The notes beneath the pieces are model-generated. The model did no database searches. It was not told the DNA's origin and saw only the letters and a list, made by a program, of their open reading frames with translations. The position numbers were made by a program, and so were the translations under genes. Positions 15,975 to 25,676 of a stretch of DNA of 64,000 nucleotides are shown in pieces. Origin of the DNA: Cellulomonas carbonis (GTDB taxonomy: Bacteria > Actinomycetota > Actinomycetes > Actinomycetales > Cellulomonadaceae); NCBI RefSeq assembly GCF_014636275.1, contig NZ_BMEB01000007.1, positions 54,760-118,759 of the forward strand. Direction: 5' to 3'. How positions within the stretch are numbered: the stretch's first letter is position 1; every line of letters starts with the position of its first letter.

Positions 15975-17780
15975 ATGGCCCACATCCTCTCGGCGGTCGC
16001 GTGGCCGTACGCCAACGGCCCCCGCCACATCGGACACGTCGCCGGCTTCGGCGTCCCCTCGGACGTCTTCAGCCGGTACATGCGGATGGCGGGCCACGAC
16101 GTCCTCATGGTCTCGGGCTCCGACGAGCACGGGACCCCCATCCTCATCGCGGCCGACGAGGCCGGTGTCACGCCGCAGGAGCTCGCGGACCGCAACCACC
16201 GCCTCATCGTCGAGGACTTCGTCGCGCTCGGCCTCGCCTATGACCTGTACACCCGGACGACGACGCGCAACCACCACGCCGTCGTGCAGGAGCTCTTCCG
16301 CGGGGTGCACGCCAACGGCTACGTCGTCGAGCAGACGACGATGGGCGCGATCTCGCCGTCGACGGGGCGCACGCTGCCCGACCGCTACATCGAGGGCACG
16401 TGCCCCATCTGCGGTGCCGAGGGTGCGCGCGGCGACCAGTGCGACACCTGCGGAAACCAGCTCGACCCGCAGGACCTGATCGACCCGCGCTCGAAGATCA
16501 ACGGCGAGACCCCGCAGTTCATCGAGACGCAGCACTTCCTGCTCGACCTGCCGGCGCTCGCGCAGGCGCTCAGCGGGTGGCTCGACGAGCGCGAGGCGAC
16601 GGGACTGTGGCGACCGAACGTCATCCGGTTCAGCCAGAACATCCTCGAGGAGATCCGCCCGCGCGCGATCACGCGCGACATCGACTGGGGCATCGCGATC
16701 CCGCTCGAGGGCTGGCGCGAGAACCCGAGCAAGAAGCTGTACGTGTGGTTCGACGCGGTCGTCGGCTACCTGTCCGCGTCGATCGAGTGGGCGCGGCGCA
16801 TCGGGGACCCCGAGCGGTGGCGCGACTGGTGGAACGACCCCGAGGCGCTGTCGTACTACTTCATGGGGAAGGACAACATCACCTTCCACTCGCAGATCTG
16901 GCCCGCGGAGCTGCTCGCGTACGCCGGGCGCGGGGACAAGGGCGGCGAGCCCGGGACCTACGGTGAGCTCAACCTCCCGACCGAGGTCGTCTCGTCGGAG
17001 TTCCTCACGATGGAGGGACGCAAGTTCTCGTCCTCCAAGAAGGTCGTCATCTACGTGCGCGACATGCTCGCGCGCTACCAGGCGGACGCGTTCCGGTTCT
17101 TCGTGGCGTCCGCCGGCCCGGAGAACCAGGACTCGGACTTCACGTGGTCCGAGTTCGTGCGCCGCACCAACGACGAGCTGGTCGCGGGCTGGGGCAACCT
17201 CGTCAACCGGACCGCGAGCCTCGTGCACAAGAACTTCGGCGAGATCCCGCCCCTCGGGGAGCTCGAGCCCGCGGACGCCGCACTGCTCGAGCGCGTCGAG
17301 GGCACCTTCGACGTGGTCGGCGGGCTCATCGCCCGCAACCGCATGCGCCAGGCGGTCGGCGAGGCGATGCGCGCGGTCTCCGACGTCAACCGCTACGTGT
17401 CCGACACCGAGCCGTGGAAGCTCAAGGGCGAGGACGAGCGCGAGCGCCTCGGCACGGTGCTGCACGTGACGGCCCAGTGCGTCGCCGACCTCAACGTCGT
17501 GCTGTCCCCGTTCCTGCCGTCCTCGGCGAACGCGGTCGACGTCGCGCTCGGTGGTGCCGGCGACGTCCAGCCCATGCCGCGGATCGAGGAGGTCGAGGAC
17601 CTCGACGGCGGCGCGCCGTACCCGATCATCACGGGCGAGTACTCGGACGCGACCCCGTGGCGTCGTCGTCCGCTCGTGCCGGGGACTCCCGTGGGCAAGC
17701 CCGTTCCCGTCTTCACCAAGCTCGACGCAGCGGTCGTCGAGGAGGAGCTCGCCCGGCTCGAGGGCGCCGGGGAGGGCTGA
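15975..17780 (+). CDS. metG: Methionyl-tRNA synthetase
   Basis: This 601-residue class I synthetase charges tRNA-Met. The HIGH motif is residues 18-21 (PRHIGH), the KMSKS equivalent is K350-FSSS, and a zinc knuckle has C143, C146, C156 and C159. The anticodon-binding helical domain follows (about 390-560). The C-terminal tRNA-binding extension of E. coli MetG is absent, as in other actinobacteria. ATG at 15975 follows a TAGGAT -10 box by 9 bp. Confidence 0.98.
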   Translation: MAHILSAVAWPYANGPRHIGHVAGFGVPSDVFSRYMRMAGHDVLMVSGSDEHGTPILIAADEAGVTPQELADRNHRLIVEDFVALGLAYDLYTRTTTRNHHAVVQELFRGVHANGYVVEQTTMGAISPSTGRTLPDRYIEGTCPICGAEGARGDQCDTCGNQLDPQDLIDPRSKINGETPQFIETQHFLLDLPALAQALSGWLDEREATGLWRPNVIRFSQNILEEIRPRAITRDIDWGIAIPLEGWRENPSKKLYVWFDAVVGYLSASIEWARRIGDPERWRDWWNDPEALSYYFMGKDNITFHSQIWPAELLAYAGRGDKGGEPGTYGELNLPTEVVSSEFLTMEGRKFSSSKKVVIYVRDMLARYQADAFRFFVASAGPENQDSDFTWSEFVRRTNDELVAGWGNLVNRTASLVHKNFGEIPPLGELEPADAALLERVEGTFDVVGGLIARNRMRQAVGEAMRAVSDVNRYVSDTEPWKLKGEDERERLGTVLHVTAQCVADLNVVLSPFLPSSANAVDVALGGAGDVQPMPRIEEVEDLDGGAPYPIITGEYSDATPWRRRPLVPGTPVGKPVPVFTKLDAAVVEEELARLEGAGEG

Positions 17781-17781
17781 C

Positions 17782-18702
17782 GTGGCCCGTCCGCGCGACC
17801 GCTCGTGGCCGCCGGCCCCCGAGCCGCTGCCGCACCCCCTCGTCGACGACCACACGCACCTCGACCACGCGGCGCCTGAGGCGGGCGGGTTCGACGGCGG
17901 GCCCGAGCCGCCGACCCTCGTCGAGCAGCTCGAGCGTGCCGCGTCCGTCGGCGTGACGCGCATGGTGCAGATCGGGTGCGACCTGCCCGCGGCGCGCTGG
18001 ACGGACCGCGTGGTCCGCGAGCACCCGCAGCTCCTCGGCGGGGTCGCGCTGCACCCCAACGAGGTGCCCCTGCACGCGGGCGTGCGCGAGGTCGCGCCCG
18101 ACGGGCTCGAGCCCGCCCCGCGGGAGCACCACGCCGTCGCGCTCGACGAGGCGATGGCCGAGGTCGCGGCGATCGCGGCGGGCAACGACCGGATCCGCGT
18201 GGTGGGGGAGACCGGCCTGGACTTCTTCCGTGCGGGCGACGAGGGGCGCCGGGTGCAGCGCGAGGCGTTCCGAGCGCACGTCGCGCTCGCGAAGGAGCTG
18301 GGCCTCGCGCTGCAGATCCACGACCGCGACGCGCACGACGACGTGCTCGCGGTGCTGCGCTCGGACGGGGCGCCCGAGCGCACGGTGTTCCACTGCTTCT
18401 CGGGCGACGCCGCGCTCGCGCGCGAGTGCGTCGCGGCCGGCTGGTACCTCTCGTTCGCGGGGACCGTGACGTTCGGCGGGTCGCGCGCGCTGCGCGAGGC
18501 GCTGCACGAGGTGCCGCTCGACCGGCTCCTGCTCGAGACCGATGCGCCGTACCTGACGCCGCACCCGTACCGCGGACGGCCCAACGCCCCGTACCTCGCG
18601 GCCGCGACGGCCCGCGCGGTGGCCGCCGAGCTCGACGTGGACCTCGCCGACCTGTGCGCGACGGTCTCGCGCACGGCCGAGGAGCTCTACGGGCCGTGGT
18701 GA
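17782..18702 (+). CDS. tatD: TatD-family metal-dependent deoxyribonuclease
   Basis: This 306-residue amidohydrolase-fold nuclease contains the N-terminal metal site H24-T-H26, the VVGETGLDFFR glutamate motif, the histidines in LQIHDRDAH and TVFHCFSGD, and the terminal LLLETDAPYLTPHPYRG. Members are 3'-5' exonucleases involved in DNA repair or turnover. GTG at 17782 is 1 bp after the metG stop, so the two genes form one operon, as in many actinobacteria (metS, tatD, rpfB order). Confidence 0.95.
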   Translation: MARPRDRSWPPAPEPLPHPLVDDHTHLDHAAPEAGGFDGGPEPPTLVEQLERAASVGVTRMVQIGCDLPAARWTDRVVREHPQLLGGVALHPNEVPLHAGVREVAPDGLEPAPREHHAVALDEAMAEVAAIAAGNDRIRVVGETGLDFFRAGDEGRRVQREAFRAHVALAKELGLALQIHDRDAHDDVLAVLRSDGAPERTVFHCFSGDAALARECVAAGWYLSFAGTVTFGGSRALREALHEVPLDRLLLETDAPYLTPHPYRGRPNAPYLAAATARAVAAELDVDLADLCATVSRTAEELYGPW

Positions 18703-18723
18703 CGACGCGACACGCCGCGGCCC

Positions 18724-18778
18724 GCGGGTGAAACCGGGACCTGCCGACTACCCGTCGTCGTTGCAGTTCCGTTACCGT
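18724..18778 (+). promoter_or_regulatory. CGGGTGAAA motif (site a) and promoter of the first Rpf-type gene
   Basis: GCGGGTGAAACCGGG at 18724-18738 is one of seven related sites in the window. It lies 34 bp upstream of a TACCGT -10 box (18773-18778) that has TTGCAG nearby. The promoter lies inside the extra N-terminal codons that a start at 18728 would use, which argues for the downstream start at 18857. Confidence 0.55.
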
Positions 18779-18856
18779 CGTCGGGGCCCCCGGGTGCCGA
18801 CGCGTGCCGCGTCGCCGCCCAGGACGCCCCTCCTGCCCCCGACGGACGGACCCACC

Positions 18857-20041
18857 GTGCACCTGGCCTCGGCGCTCGCCCGCGCACCGCGCTGGTCCGA
18901 CCGTGGCCGCCCCGTCGCACAGCTGGCCGTGCTGTCCCTCGTCGTCGGGGCGACGACCGCGTTCGCGGGTCTGCACAAGACCGTGACCGTCGAGGTCGAC
19001 GGCGAGGCGACGACGGTGACGACGTTCGGGCGCACCGTCGGCGACGTGCTCGTCGCCGAGGGCGTCGAGGTGGGCGAGCACGACCTCGTGGTGCCCGCGC
19101 CGGGTGCGCTGGTCGCGGACGAGGGCGAGGTCGTCGTGCGGCGCGCCCGCGAGGTCGTCGTCGAGGTCGACGGTGAGGAGCGGACCGTCTGGACCACGGC
19201 CGAGACCGTCGGTGACGTGGTCGCGGAGCTGGGCCTGCGCGGCGAGATGCGGACGTCGGCGTCCCGCTCCGCGGCGCTCGGCCGGGCGCCCGTCGCGGTC
19301 GCGACGCCCAAGACCGTCCACGTGGCCGTGGACGGCACGACCACCGAGGTGCGCACCTCGGCGCTGACCGTCGCGGACGCGTTGCGGGAGGCCGGTGTCG
19401 TCCTCGGCGCCCACGACCGGGTCTCGGTGCCGCTCGACGCCACCGCGGTCGACGGGCTCGTCGTGGCGGTGGACCGCGTGGTGACCGAGGTGCGTTCGGA
19501 GCGCACGACCCAGCCGTTCGAGACGGTGCGCGAGGAGGACCCCCAGCTGCTCGTGGGCGCGGAGGTCGTGCGCAGCGCGGGCGTCGAGGGCGAGCGCATG
19601 GTGACGTACCGCGCGCACCTCGTCGACGGCGTCGAGGTCGGGCGCACGGCCCTGCTGGAGACGACGCTGCGCGAGCCCGTCCCTCAGGTCGTGCGGGTCG
19701 GGACGATGGTCGCGCCGCCGCCGTCCGCGGCCGTGGACCCAGGGACCGCGCGCGCGATCGCGCTCGAGATGGTCCTGGCCCGCGGGTGGGGCGAGGACCA
19801 GTTCTCGTGCCTGGACTCGCTGTGGATGAAGGAGAGCGGCTGGCGCGTCACCGCCGAGAACCCGTCGAGCGGGGCGTACGGCATCCCGCAGGCCCTCCCG
19901 GGCACGAAGATGGCGACCGCGGGCGCCGACTGGCGCACGAGCGCCGCGACGCAGATCACCTGGGGCCTGGGGTACATCTCGGCGCGCTACGGCACGCCGT
20001 GCGCCGCGTGGGCGCACTCGCAGGCACGCAACTGGTACTGA
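18857..20041 (+). CDS. Rpf-like DUF348/G5 protein with lytic-transglycosylase-like domain
   Basis: This 394-residue exported protein has a membrane/signal segment (about 20-38), three DUF348 ubiquitin-like repeats (each K/RTVxVxVDG...TTxxTVGDVL), a G5 domain (TQPFETVREEDPQL...TYRAHLVDGVEV) and a C-terminal SLT-like lysozyme-fold domain. The probable catalytic Glu is residue 326 in SLWMKESGW, followed by SSGAYGIPQALPGTKM. It should cut peptidoglycan glycan strands outside the membrane. GTG at 18857 is preferred because a good promoter overlaps 18728-18780; GTG at 18728 would add 43 residues. Unlike its neighbour it carries an SLT-like, not an Rpf, catalytic domain. Confidence 0.87.
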   Translation: MHLASALARAPRWSDRGRPVAQLAVLSLVVGATTAFAGLHKTVTVEVDGEATTVTTFGRTVGDVLVAEGVEVGEHDLVVPAPGALVADEGEVVVRRAREVVVEVDGEERTVWTTAETVGDVVAELGLRGEMRTSASRSAALGRAPVAVATPKTVHVAVDGTTTEVRTSALTVADALREAGVVLGAHDRVSVPLDATAVDGLVVAVDRVVTEVRSERTTQPFETVREEDPQLLVGAEVVRSAGVEGERMVTYRAHLVDGVEVGRTALLETTLREPVPQVVRVGTMVAPPPSAAVDPGTARAIALEMVLARGWGEDQFSCLDSLWMKESGWRVTAENPSSGAYGIPQALPGTKMATAGADWRTSAATQITWGLGYISARYGTPCAAWAHSQARNWY

Positions 20042-20093
20042 CGCGTCGCGTCCCGTCCGTCCCGTCCCGTCCGTGTGACGTCCGCCACGACCC

Positions 20094-20368
20094 TTGGCTA
20101 GTGGTCACGAATGGGTTACGGTCGCATGTCGCTCCACCAGATGTGGGCCCCCGTGCGCTAATGCGCACCACATCCGGTGACGCGTCCGCCGACGGCGGGA
20201 CACGGAGCGACGGCCGGCCCCCGGGCCGGTGCTGACGGCCGGATCAGGGACCGGACCCGGCGACGCCCGCCCCCGTGGCGGACGACGCCGAGCCGGGGTG
20301 GTGACCCGCAGCGCGGATCGCCCGCCTCGCCGCTCCCTGTGCCCGGGTAGGACGACGTCTGGAACCCC
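20094..20368 (+). promoter_or_regulatory. Promoter and long structured 5' leader of rpfB
   Basis: TTGGCT (20094-20099) and TACGGT (20117-20122) are spaced 17 bp and predict transcription from about 20129, giving a leader near 240 nt. A compound hairpin follows at once: GATGTG/CACATC (20140-20145, 20169-20174) around GTGCGC-TAAT-GCGCAC. Further GC-rich inverted repeats fill the rest. An RNA switch of unknown ligand has been reported in the M. tuberculosis rpfB leader. I could not match this one to a ydaO (c-di-AMP) aptamer. The stretch holds no gene. Confidence 0.6.
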
Positions 20369-21688
20369 GTGACCTTCCCCTCCCTCGGCCGCGACCCGCG
20401 GCAGCAGACCACCCAGCAGACCTTCGAGCCCGTCTCGCGGCCCGACCCCTCGGGCGCGGGCCCCGCTGAGCCCTCAGCGCCCGCAGCGCCGGCAGCGCCT
20501 GACGTGCCCGCGGCCACCACGCCCCGCACCGCGCGCGCCCGCCGCCCCCTCCTCGTCGGAGGCCTGGCCGCGGCCCTCCTCCTGACCGGCGGCACCGTCG
20601 CGGTCGCCACCGCGCACAAGACCGTCACGCTCGACGTCGACGGCGCCACCACGCAGGTGTCGACCTTCGCGGGCAGCGTGGAGGGCGTCCTCGCCGAGCA
20701 CGACCTCGAGCTCGGCCCGCGCGACGTCGTCGCCCCCGCGCCGGATGAGGCGCTGGCCAGCGGTGACGAGGTCGTGGTGCGCCGCGCGCGCCAGGTGGTC
20801 GCGCTCGTCGACGGCCAGGAGGACCACGTCTGGACGACCGCGCTGAGCGCCGACGAGGCCCTCGTGGCCCTCGCGAGCCGCGGGCAGGACGTCCGGCTCG
20901 TGGCCTCGCGCTCGGGCTCGCGCGCCGAGATCCCTGTCCAGCTCGACCTCGAGGGTCCCGTGGACGTCGTCGTCGACGGTCGGACCGAGCAGGTCGAGGA
21001 CGGCTCCGCGGGCGTCGACGACGTCCTCGACGGCCTCGGCATCACGCTCGGCGACCTCGACCGCGTGTCGGTGCACCGCGCGACCGCCGACGGCGGGACG
21101 CGCGTGACCGTGACGGTCCAGCGCGTCGTGGCGCAGGAGCAGCCGACGGTCACCGAGATCCCGTTCGAGAGCACGAACGAGGAGACCGACGAGCTCTACG
21201 TCGGCCAGCGTCGCACCGCCGTCGAGGGTGTCGCCGGGGAGCGGACCGTCGTCCACCGCGTGATCCTCGTCGACGGCCAGGAGGAGTCGCGCGTGCAGCT
21301 CAGCGACACCGTGACGCGTGCCCCGGTCACCGAGGTGGTCCGGACCGGGACCAAGGAGCGGCCCAAGCCGGTGCCCGCCCCCGCGCCGCGCGCGTCCACG
21401 TCGTCCGGGTCGTCGTCCTCGCCTGCGCCCGTCGCGTCGACCGTCGGCGGTGACGTGTGGGCCGCGCTCGCGCAGTGCGAGTCCGGCGGCAACCCGACGA
21501 TCGTCTCGAGCAACGGCCTCTACCACGGGCTGTACCAGTTCTCGGTCGGCACGTGGCAGTCGGTCGGCGGCTCGGGGCTCCCGTCCCAGGCGTCGCCGGA
21601 CGAGCAGACCATGCGCGCGCAGATGCTCCAGGCCCGCTCGGGCTGGGGCCAGTGGCCCGCCTGCTCGCGCAAGCTCGGCCTGCGCTGA
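20369..21688 (+). CDS. rpfB: Resuscitation-promoting factor RpfB
   Basis: This 439-residue protein has a cytoplasmic disordered N terminus, a membrane segment (about 60-80), DUF348 repeats (about 82-240), a G5 domain (about 250-325), a Ser/Pro/Ala linker and a true Rpf domain at 361-439. The catalytic Glu371 sits in [11 protein letters not shown], and the fold signature [17 protein letters not shown] follows. Rpf proteins are muralytic enzymes that wake dormant cells and help septum cleavage. It is followed by rsmA and ispE in the conserved actinobacterial order. The GTG start at 20369 gives a family-like N terminus. Confidence 0.95.
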   Translation: MTFPSLGRDPRQQTTQQTFEPVSRPDPSGAGPAEPSAPAAPAAPDVPAATTPRTARARRPLLVGGLAAALLLTGGTVAVATAHKTVTLDVDGATTQVSTFAGSVEGVLAEHDLELGPRDVVAPAPDEALASGDEVVVRRARQVVALVDGQEDHVWTTALSADEALVALASRGQDVRLVASRSGSRAEIPVQLDLEGPVDVVVDGRTEQVEDGSAGVDDVLDGLGITLGDLDRVSVHRATADGGTRVTVTVQRVVAQEQPTVTEIPFESTNEETDELYVGQRRTAVEGVAGERTVVHRVILVDGQEESRVQLSDTVTRAPVTEVVRTGTKERPKPVPAPAPRASTSSGSSSSPAPVASTVGGDVWAALAQCESGGNPTIVSSNGLYHGLYQFSVGTWQSVGGSGLPSQASPDEQTMRAQMLQARSGWGQWPACSRKLGLR

Positions 21689-21690
21689 CC

Positions 21691-21764
21691 GCTCACCCGG
21701 GCGCGTTCCCGGGCGAGCAGGACCGATCCACCCGCCGCCGCGGTCCCTCCGGGGGCCGCGGCGG
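21691..21764 (+). terminator. Two hairpins after rpfB
   Basis: GCTCACCCGGG / CCCGGGCGAGC (21691-21718, one mismatch) and CCGCCGCGG / CCGCGGCGG (21735-21764) form consecutive stems. They could terminate or attenuate rpfB transcription before rsmA, which has its own -10 box (TAGGCT). Confidence 0.6.
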
Positions 21765-21816
21765 TCGGCACGGGTCGGCACGGGTCGGCATCGTGGCGGC
21801 GGTTAGGCTCGCCCCC

Positions 21817-22686
21817 ATGACAGACGCCCTCCTCGGTCCGGCCCAGGTCCGGGACCTCGCGGGGCGTCTCGGCATCCGCCCGACCAAGACGTGGGGGCAG
21901 AACTTCGTCGTCGACGCCGGGACGGTGCGCAAGATCGTCCGGACCGCGCGCGTCGAGCCCGGTGAGCGCGTGGTCGAGGTCGGGCCCGGGCTCGGCTCGC
22001 TGACCCTGGGGCTCCTCGAGGTCGGCGCGCACGTCGTCGCCGTCGAGATCGACCCCGCGCTCGCGCGGCAGCTGCCGTCGACCGTGGCCGAGCGGCTGCC
22101 CGAGGCGGCGGACCGGCTCGAGGTCATCGGCGCCGACGCCCTCACGGTCACCGAGCTCCCCGGCCCGCCCCCGACCGCGCTGGTCGCCAACCTCCCGTAC
22201 AACGTCGCGGTGCCGGTCCTGCTGTCGTTCCTCGAGCGCTTCGACTCGCTCGAGCGCGTGCTCGTCATGGTCCAGGCGGAGGTCGCCGACCGGCTCGCGG
22301 CACCGCCCGGCTCGCGGACCTACGGGATCCCGTCCGCCAAGGCCGCCTGGTACGCCCATGCGCACCGCGCGGGCTCGATCGGCCGTGCCGTGTTCTGGCC
22401 CGTCCCGCGGGTCGACTCGGCGCTCGTCGCGCTCGAGCGGCGCGACCCGCCGACGACGACGGTGACCCGCGAGGAGGTGTTCCGCGTGGTCGACACCGCG
22501 TTCGCGCAGCGGCGCAAGACGCTCCGGTCGGCGCTCGCGGGGCTCGCCGGCTCGGGCGACGCGGCCGAGGCCGCGCTGCGGGCCGCCGGCGTCGACCCGA
22601 GCACGCGCGGTGAGCGCCTCGACGTCGTCGCGTTCGCCCGGGTGGCCGAGGCCCTCGCCGCGACGCGCGAGGCCGCGGGCGCGTGA
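21817..22686 (+). CDS. rsmA: 16S rRNA dimethyladenosine transferase RsmA (KsgA)
   Basis: This 289-residue SAM-dependent enzyme dimethylates A1518 and A1519 of 16S rRNA. Motifs include [17 protein letters not shown], the SAM motif [27 protein letters not shown] and the catalytic [11 protein letters not shown]. The C-terminal helical domain ends [16 protein letters not shown] at 21817 is preceded by TAGGCT at leaderless spacing. rsmA lies between rpfB and ispE as in M. tuberculosis. Confidence 0.97.
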   Translation: MTDALLGPAQVRDLAGRLGIRPTKTWGQNFVVDAGTVRKIVRTARVEPGERVVEVGPGLGSLTLGLLEVGAHVVAVEIDPALARQLPSTVAERLPEAADRLEVIGADALTVTELPGPPPTALVANLPYNVAVPVLLSFLERFDSLERVLVMVQAEVADRLAAPPGSRTYGIPSAKAAWYAHAHRAGSIGRAVFWPVPRVDSALVALERRDPPTTTVTREEVFRVVDTAFAQRRKTLRSALAGLAGSGDAAEAALRAAGVDPSTRGERLDVVAFARVAEALAATREAAGA

Positions 22687-22729
22687 CGGCCCCGTCGAGG
22701 CGGCGGCGCGGTCGTGGCAGGGTTGAGCC

Positions 22730-23668
22730 GTGAGCCGATCCAGCAGCGAGGTCGTCGTCCGCGCGCCAGGGAAGATCAACCTGGCCCTCGGCGTCGGCCG
22801 TCGGCTGCCTGACGGCTTCCACCCGCTCGCGACGGTCTTCCAGGCCGTCTCGCTGCACGAGGAGGTCACGGCGCGCCCGGCGGACGGGTTCTCGCTCACG
22901 GTCGACGGCCTGCACGCGGACCGCGTGCCCACCGACGCGTCCAACTTGGCGCTGCGTGCGGCGCACCTCCTCGCCGATCACGTCGGGATCGACGACGGCG
23001 TCGCCCTGCACGTCCACAAGGGCGTCCCGGTCGCGGGCGGGATGGCCGGCGGGTCGGCCGACGCCGCGGCGACCCTGCTCGCGTGCGACGCGCTGTGGCG
23101 CACCGGGATGTCGCGCGACGAGCTCGGCGAGCTCGCGGCGACCCTCGGCTCCGACGTGCCGTTCTGCCTCGTCGGGCAGACCGCCGTCGGTCGCGGGCGC
23201 GGTGACCTGCTGACCCCCGCGCTGAGCCGGGGCGAGTACCACTGGGCGCTCGCGCTGCGCGACGCAGGACTCTCGACGCCCGAGGTGTTCCGCACGTTCG
23301 ACGAGGTGGTCGGCGGCGTGGACGGCGAGCCCGAGCCGGACCGCCGGCTGCTCGCTGCCCTGCGCTCGGGCGACCCCGTCTCCGTGGGCGCGGCCCTCGA
23401 CAACGACCTGCAGCCCGCGGCGCTCGAGCTCGCGCCCGAGCTCGCCGAGACGCTCGCGGTCGCCGAGGACGCGGGGGCGCTCGGTGTCGTCGTCAGCGGG
23501 TCGGGACCCACCGTCGCGGCGCTCGGTCGCAGCCGTCAGCACGCCGTCGCGATCGCCGCCGCGGTCACGGCGGCCGGCGTGGCCGACTCGGTGCTGACCG
23601 CGAGCGGACCCGTGCCGGGTGCGCGGCTCGTCGTCACGGAGCGCGCGAGCGTCGGGGACAGGGGCTGA
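22730..23668 (+). CDS. ispE: 4-diphosphocytidyl-2-C-methyl-D-erythritol kinase IspE
   Basis: This 312-residue GHMP kinase performs the ATP-dependent fourth step of the MEP isoprenoid pathway. The GHMP ATP motif is PVAGGMAGGSADAAATLLA, the N terminus APGKINLALGVGRRLPDGFHPLATVFQ is diagnostic, and motif 3 is VVSGSGPTVAAL. GTG at 22730 gives the right N terminus. The stop codon overlaps the ABC-F start (TGATG), so the two are coupled. Confidence 0.97.
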   Translation: MSRSSSEVVVRAPGKINLALGVGRRLPDGFHPLATVFQAVSLHEEVTARPADGFSLTVDGLHADRVPTDASNLALRAAHLLADHVGIDDGVALHVHKGVPVAGGMAGGSADAAATLLACDALWRTGMSRDELGELAATLGSDVPFCLVGQTAVGRGRGDLLTPALSRGEYHWALALRDAGLSTPEVFRTFDEVVGGVDGEPEPDRRLLAALRSGDPVSVGAALDNDLQPAALELAPELAETLAVAEDAGALGVVVSGSGPTVAALGRSRQHAVAIAAAVTAAGVADSVLTASGPVPGARLVVTERASVGDRG

Positions 23669-25605
23669 TGGCGCACCTGCTCGGCATGGACTCCGTGTCG
23701 TTCACCGTCGGTACGCGCACCCTCCTGGAGGACGTGAGCATCGGCGTCGACGACGGCATGCGGGTCGGCGTCGTCGGCCCGAACGGTGCGGGCAAGTCGA
23801 CGCTCCTGCGCCTGCTGGCGCGTCGGCAGGAGCCCGACTCCGGCCGGGTGACGCACGCGGGCGGCGTGCGCGTCGGCCTCCTGGACCAGCGCGACGACCT
23901 GCCCGCCGGCACCACCGTGCGCGACGCCGTGCACGGTGCGGTGCCCGACCACACGTGGGCGCGCGACGCGCGGACCCGCGGCGTGCACGAGGGCCTCCTG
24001 GGGGACCTCGACCTGGAGGCCGACGTCGCGCGCCTGTCCGGCGGGCAGCGACGGCGCGTCGCGCTCGCCGGGCTGCTCGTGGCCGACCACGACGTCCTCA
24101 TGCTCGACGAGCCGACGAACCACCTCGACGTCGAGGGCGTCGCGTGGCTCGCCGAGCACCTCGCGGACCGCTACGGCGGCGGCCGCTCGGCCGGGCAGGG
24201 CGCGCTGGTCGTCGTCACGCACGACCGGTGGTTCCTCGACGCCGTGTGCACGCGCATGTGGGAGGTCACGGGCAGCCGGCACGGCGACACGCGCGGCGGG
24301 ACCGTGCTGCCCTACGAGGGCGGGTACGCCGCGTACGTCCTGGCCCGCGCGGAGCGCGCCCGTCAGGCGTCGGTGACCGCGGAGAAGCGCGACAACCTGC
24401 TGCGCAAGGAGCTCGCGTGGCTCCGCCGCGGCGCACCCGCCCGCACGAGCAAGCCGCGCTTCCGCCTCGACGCGGCAGCCGCGCTCATCGCGGACGAGCC
24501 GCCGCCGCGCGACAGCCTCGAGCTCGCGCGGATGGCGACGGCGCGCCTCGGCAAGCAGGTGCTCGACGTCGAGGACGTGACCGTCACGGTGCCCGTCCAC
24601 GGCGACGTCGCCGAGCAGGATGGCGCGGTCCCCGACGGCGGGCCGCGCGAGCGCGTGCTGCTCGACGACGTCACCTGGCGCCTCGGCCCAGGGGACCGGT
24701 TCGGCCTCGTCGGAGTCAACGGTGCGGGCAAGACGACGCTCCTGCGCCTGCTCACCGGCGAGGTCACGCCGCGCTCGGGGCGCGTGCGGCGCGGCAAGAC
24801 CGTCGTCGTCGCGACGCTGAGCCAGGACGTGACCGAGCTCGACGAGCTGGGCGACCTGCGGGCCGTCGAGGTCGTCGAGCGCGAGCGGCGAACGACGGCG
24901 GTGGGCGGCAAGGAGGTCACGGCGTCGCAGCTCGTCGAGCGGCTTGGGTTCGCGCGCGAGCGCGCGCAGACCCTCGTGCGGGACCTCTCGGGCGGCGAGC
25001 GGCGACGTCTCCAGCTGCTGCGGCTGCTCGTGGGCGAGCCCAACGTCCTGCTCTTGGACGAGCCGACCAACGACCTCGACACCGACACCCTGGCGGCCGT
25101 GGAGGACCTCCTCGACGGGTGGCCCGGCACGCTCGTCGTCGTCTCGCACGACCGCTACCTGCTCGAGCGCGTGTGCGACCGCCAGTACGCGCTCCTCGGC
25201 GACGGCGGGGTCCGCGACCTGCCCGGCGGCGTCGAGCAGTACCTCGAGCTGCGTCGCGCGGCCCGGTCGGCGCCCGCCGGCGGGGCGTCGTCGTCGGCGG
25301 CGCCCGGAGGTCGCGCCGCGTCGGCCGCACCCTCGGCGGGACCGTCGGCCACGCCGGACCCGGCCGACGGCGCAGCGCCCCAGCCCAGCCAGGCCGAGGT
25401 GCGGGCGGCACGCAAGGAGGTCGCGCGCATCGAACGGCGCCTCCAGCGGATCAGCGAGCAGGAGGCGCGCGTCCACGCCGAGATGGCCGCGGTGGCGACC
25501 GACCACACGGCCGTCCAGCGGCTCGACGCCGACCTGCGCGCGCTCGCGGCCGAGCGCGAGCAGCTCGAGGAGGAGTGGCTGCTCGCCGCCGAGGTCGCCG
25601 GGTAG
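23668..25605 (+). CDS. ABC-F family ATPase (ribosome-associated type)
   Basis: This 645-residue soluble protein has two ABC domains and no membrane segment. Walker A motifs are GPNGAGKST (about residue 37) and GVNGAGKTT (about 350); signatures are LSGGQRRR and LSGGERRR; Walker B regions are LMLDEPTNHLD and LLLDEPTNDLD. The inter-domain linker (about 220-290) contains the basic helix pair LLRKELAWLRRGAPARTSKPRF, typical of the P-site tRNA-interacting arm. A Ser/Ala/Pro linker leads to a C-terminal coiled coil (about 560-640). Uup/Rv1473-like translation factors are the nearest relatives I know. Antibiotic protection cannot be judged from sequence. Confidence 0.93.
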   Translation: MAHLLGMDSVSFTVGTRTLLEDVSIGVDDGMRVGVVGPNGAGKSTLLRLLARRQEPDSGRVTHAGGVRVGLLDQRDDLPAGTTVRDAVHGAVPDHTWARDARTRGVHEGLLGDLDLEADVARLSGGQRRRVALAGLLVADHDVLMLDEPTNHLDVEGVAWLAEHLADRYGGGRSAGQGALVVVTHDRWFLDAVCTRMWEVTGSRHGDTRGGTVLPYEGGYAAYVLARAERARQASVTAEKRDNLLRKELAWLRRGAPARTSKPRFRLDAAAALIADEPPPRDSLELARMATARLGKQVLDVEDVTVTVPVHGDVAEQDGAVPDGGPRERVLLDDVTWRLGPGDRFGLVGVNGAGKTTLLRLLTGEVTPRSGRVRRGKTVVVATLSQDVTELDELGDLRAVEVVERERRTTAVGGKEVTASQLVERLGFARERAQTLVRDLSGGERRRLQLLRLLVGEPNVLLLDEPTNDLDTDTLAAVEDLLDGWPGTLVVVSHDRYLLERVCDRQYALLGDGGVRDLPGGVEQYLELRRAARSAPAGGASSSAAPGGRAASAAPSAGPSATPDPADGAAPQPSQAEVRAARKEVARIERRLQRISEQEARVHAEMAAVATDHTAVQRLDADLRALAAEREQLEEEWLLAAEVAG

Positions 25606-25630
25606 GCGGGCACGGCGCACCGCCGCGGCG

Positions 25631-25674
25631 GGTGGGTCGGCGGTGGGCTGTCGGTGGGCCGGCGGTGGGGTGGG
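25631..25674. repeat. Four 11-bp GGTGGG repeats (G-rich tract)
   Basis: GGTGGG recurs exactly every 11 bp at 25631, 25642, 25653 and 25664 between two convergent genes. Five GGG runs separated by loops of 1-8 nt make a G-quadruplex possible on the plus strand. It may act as a terminator region. Confidence 0.7.
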
Positions 25675-25676
25675 CG

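Noticed and set aside
18728..18856. N-terminal extension of the first Rpf-type protein
   Set aside because: A good promoter and the CGGGTGAAA motif lie inside this stretch, so translation probably starts at 18857.
20129..20368. ydaO (c-di-AMP) riboswitch in the rpfB leader
   Set aside because: The conserved GTCAGCTAAC-like block and paired GGGTGAATCC element were not found; kept only as an unidentified leader.
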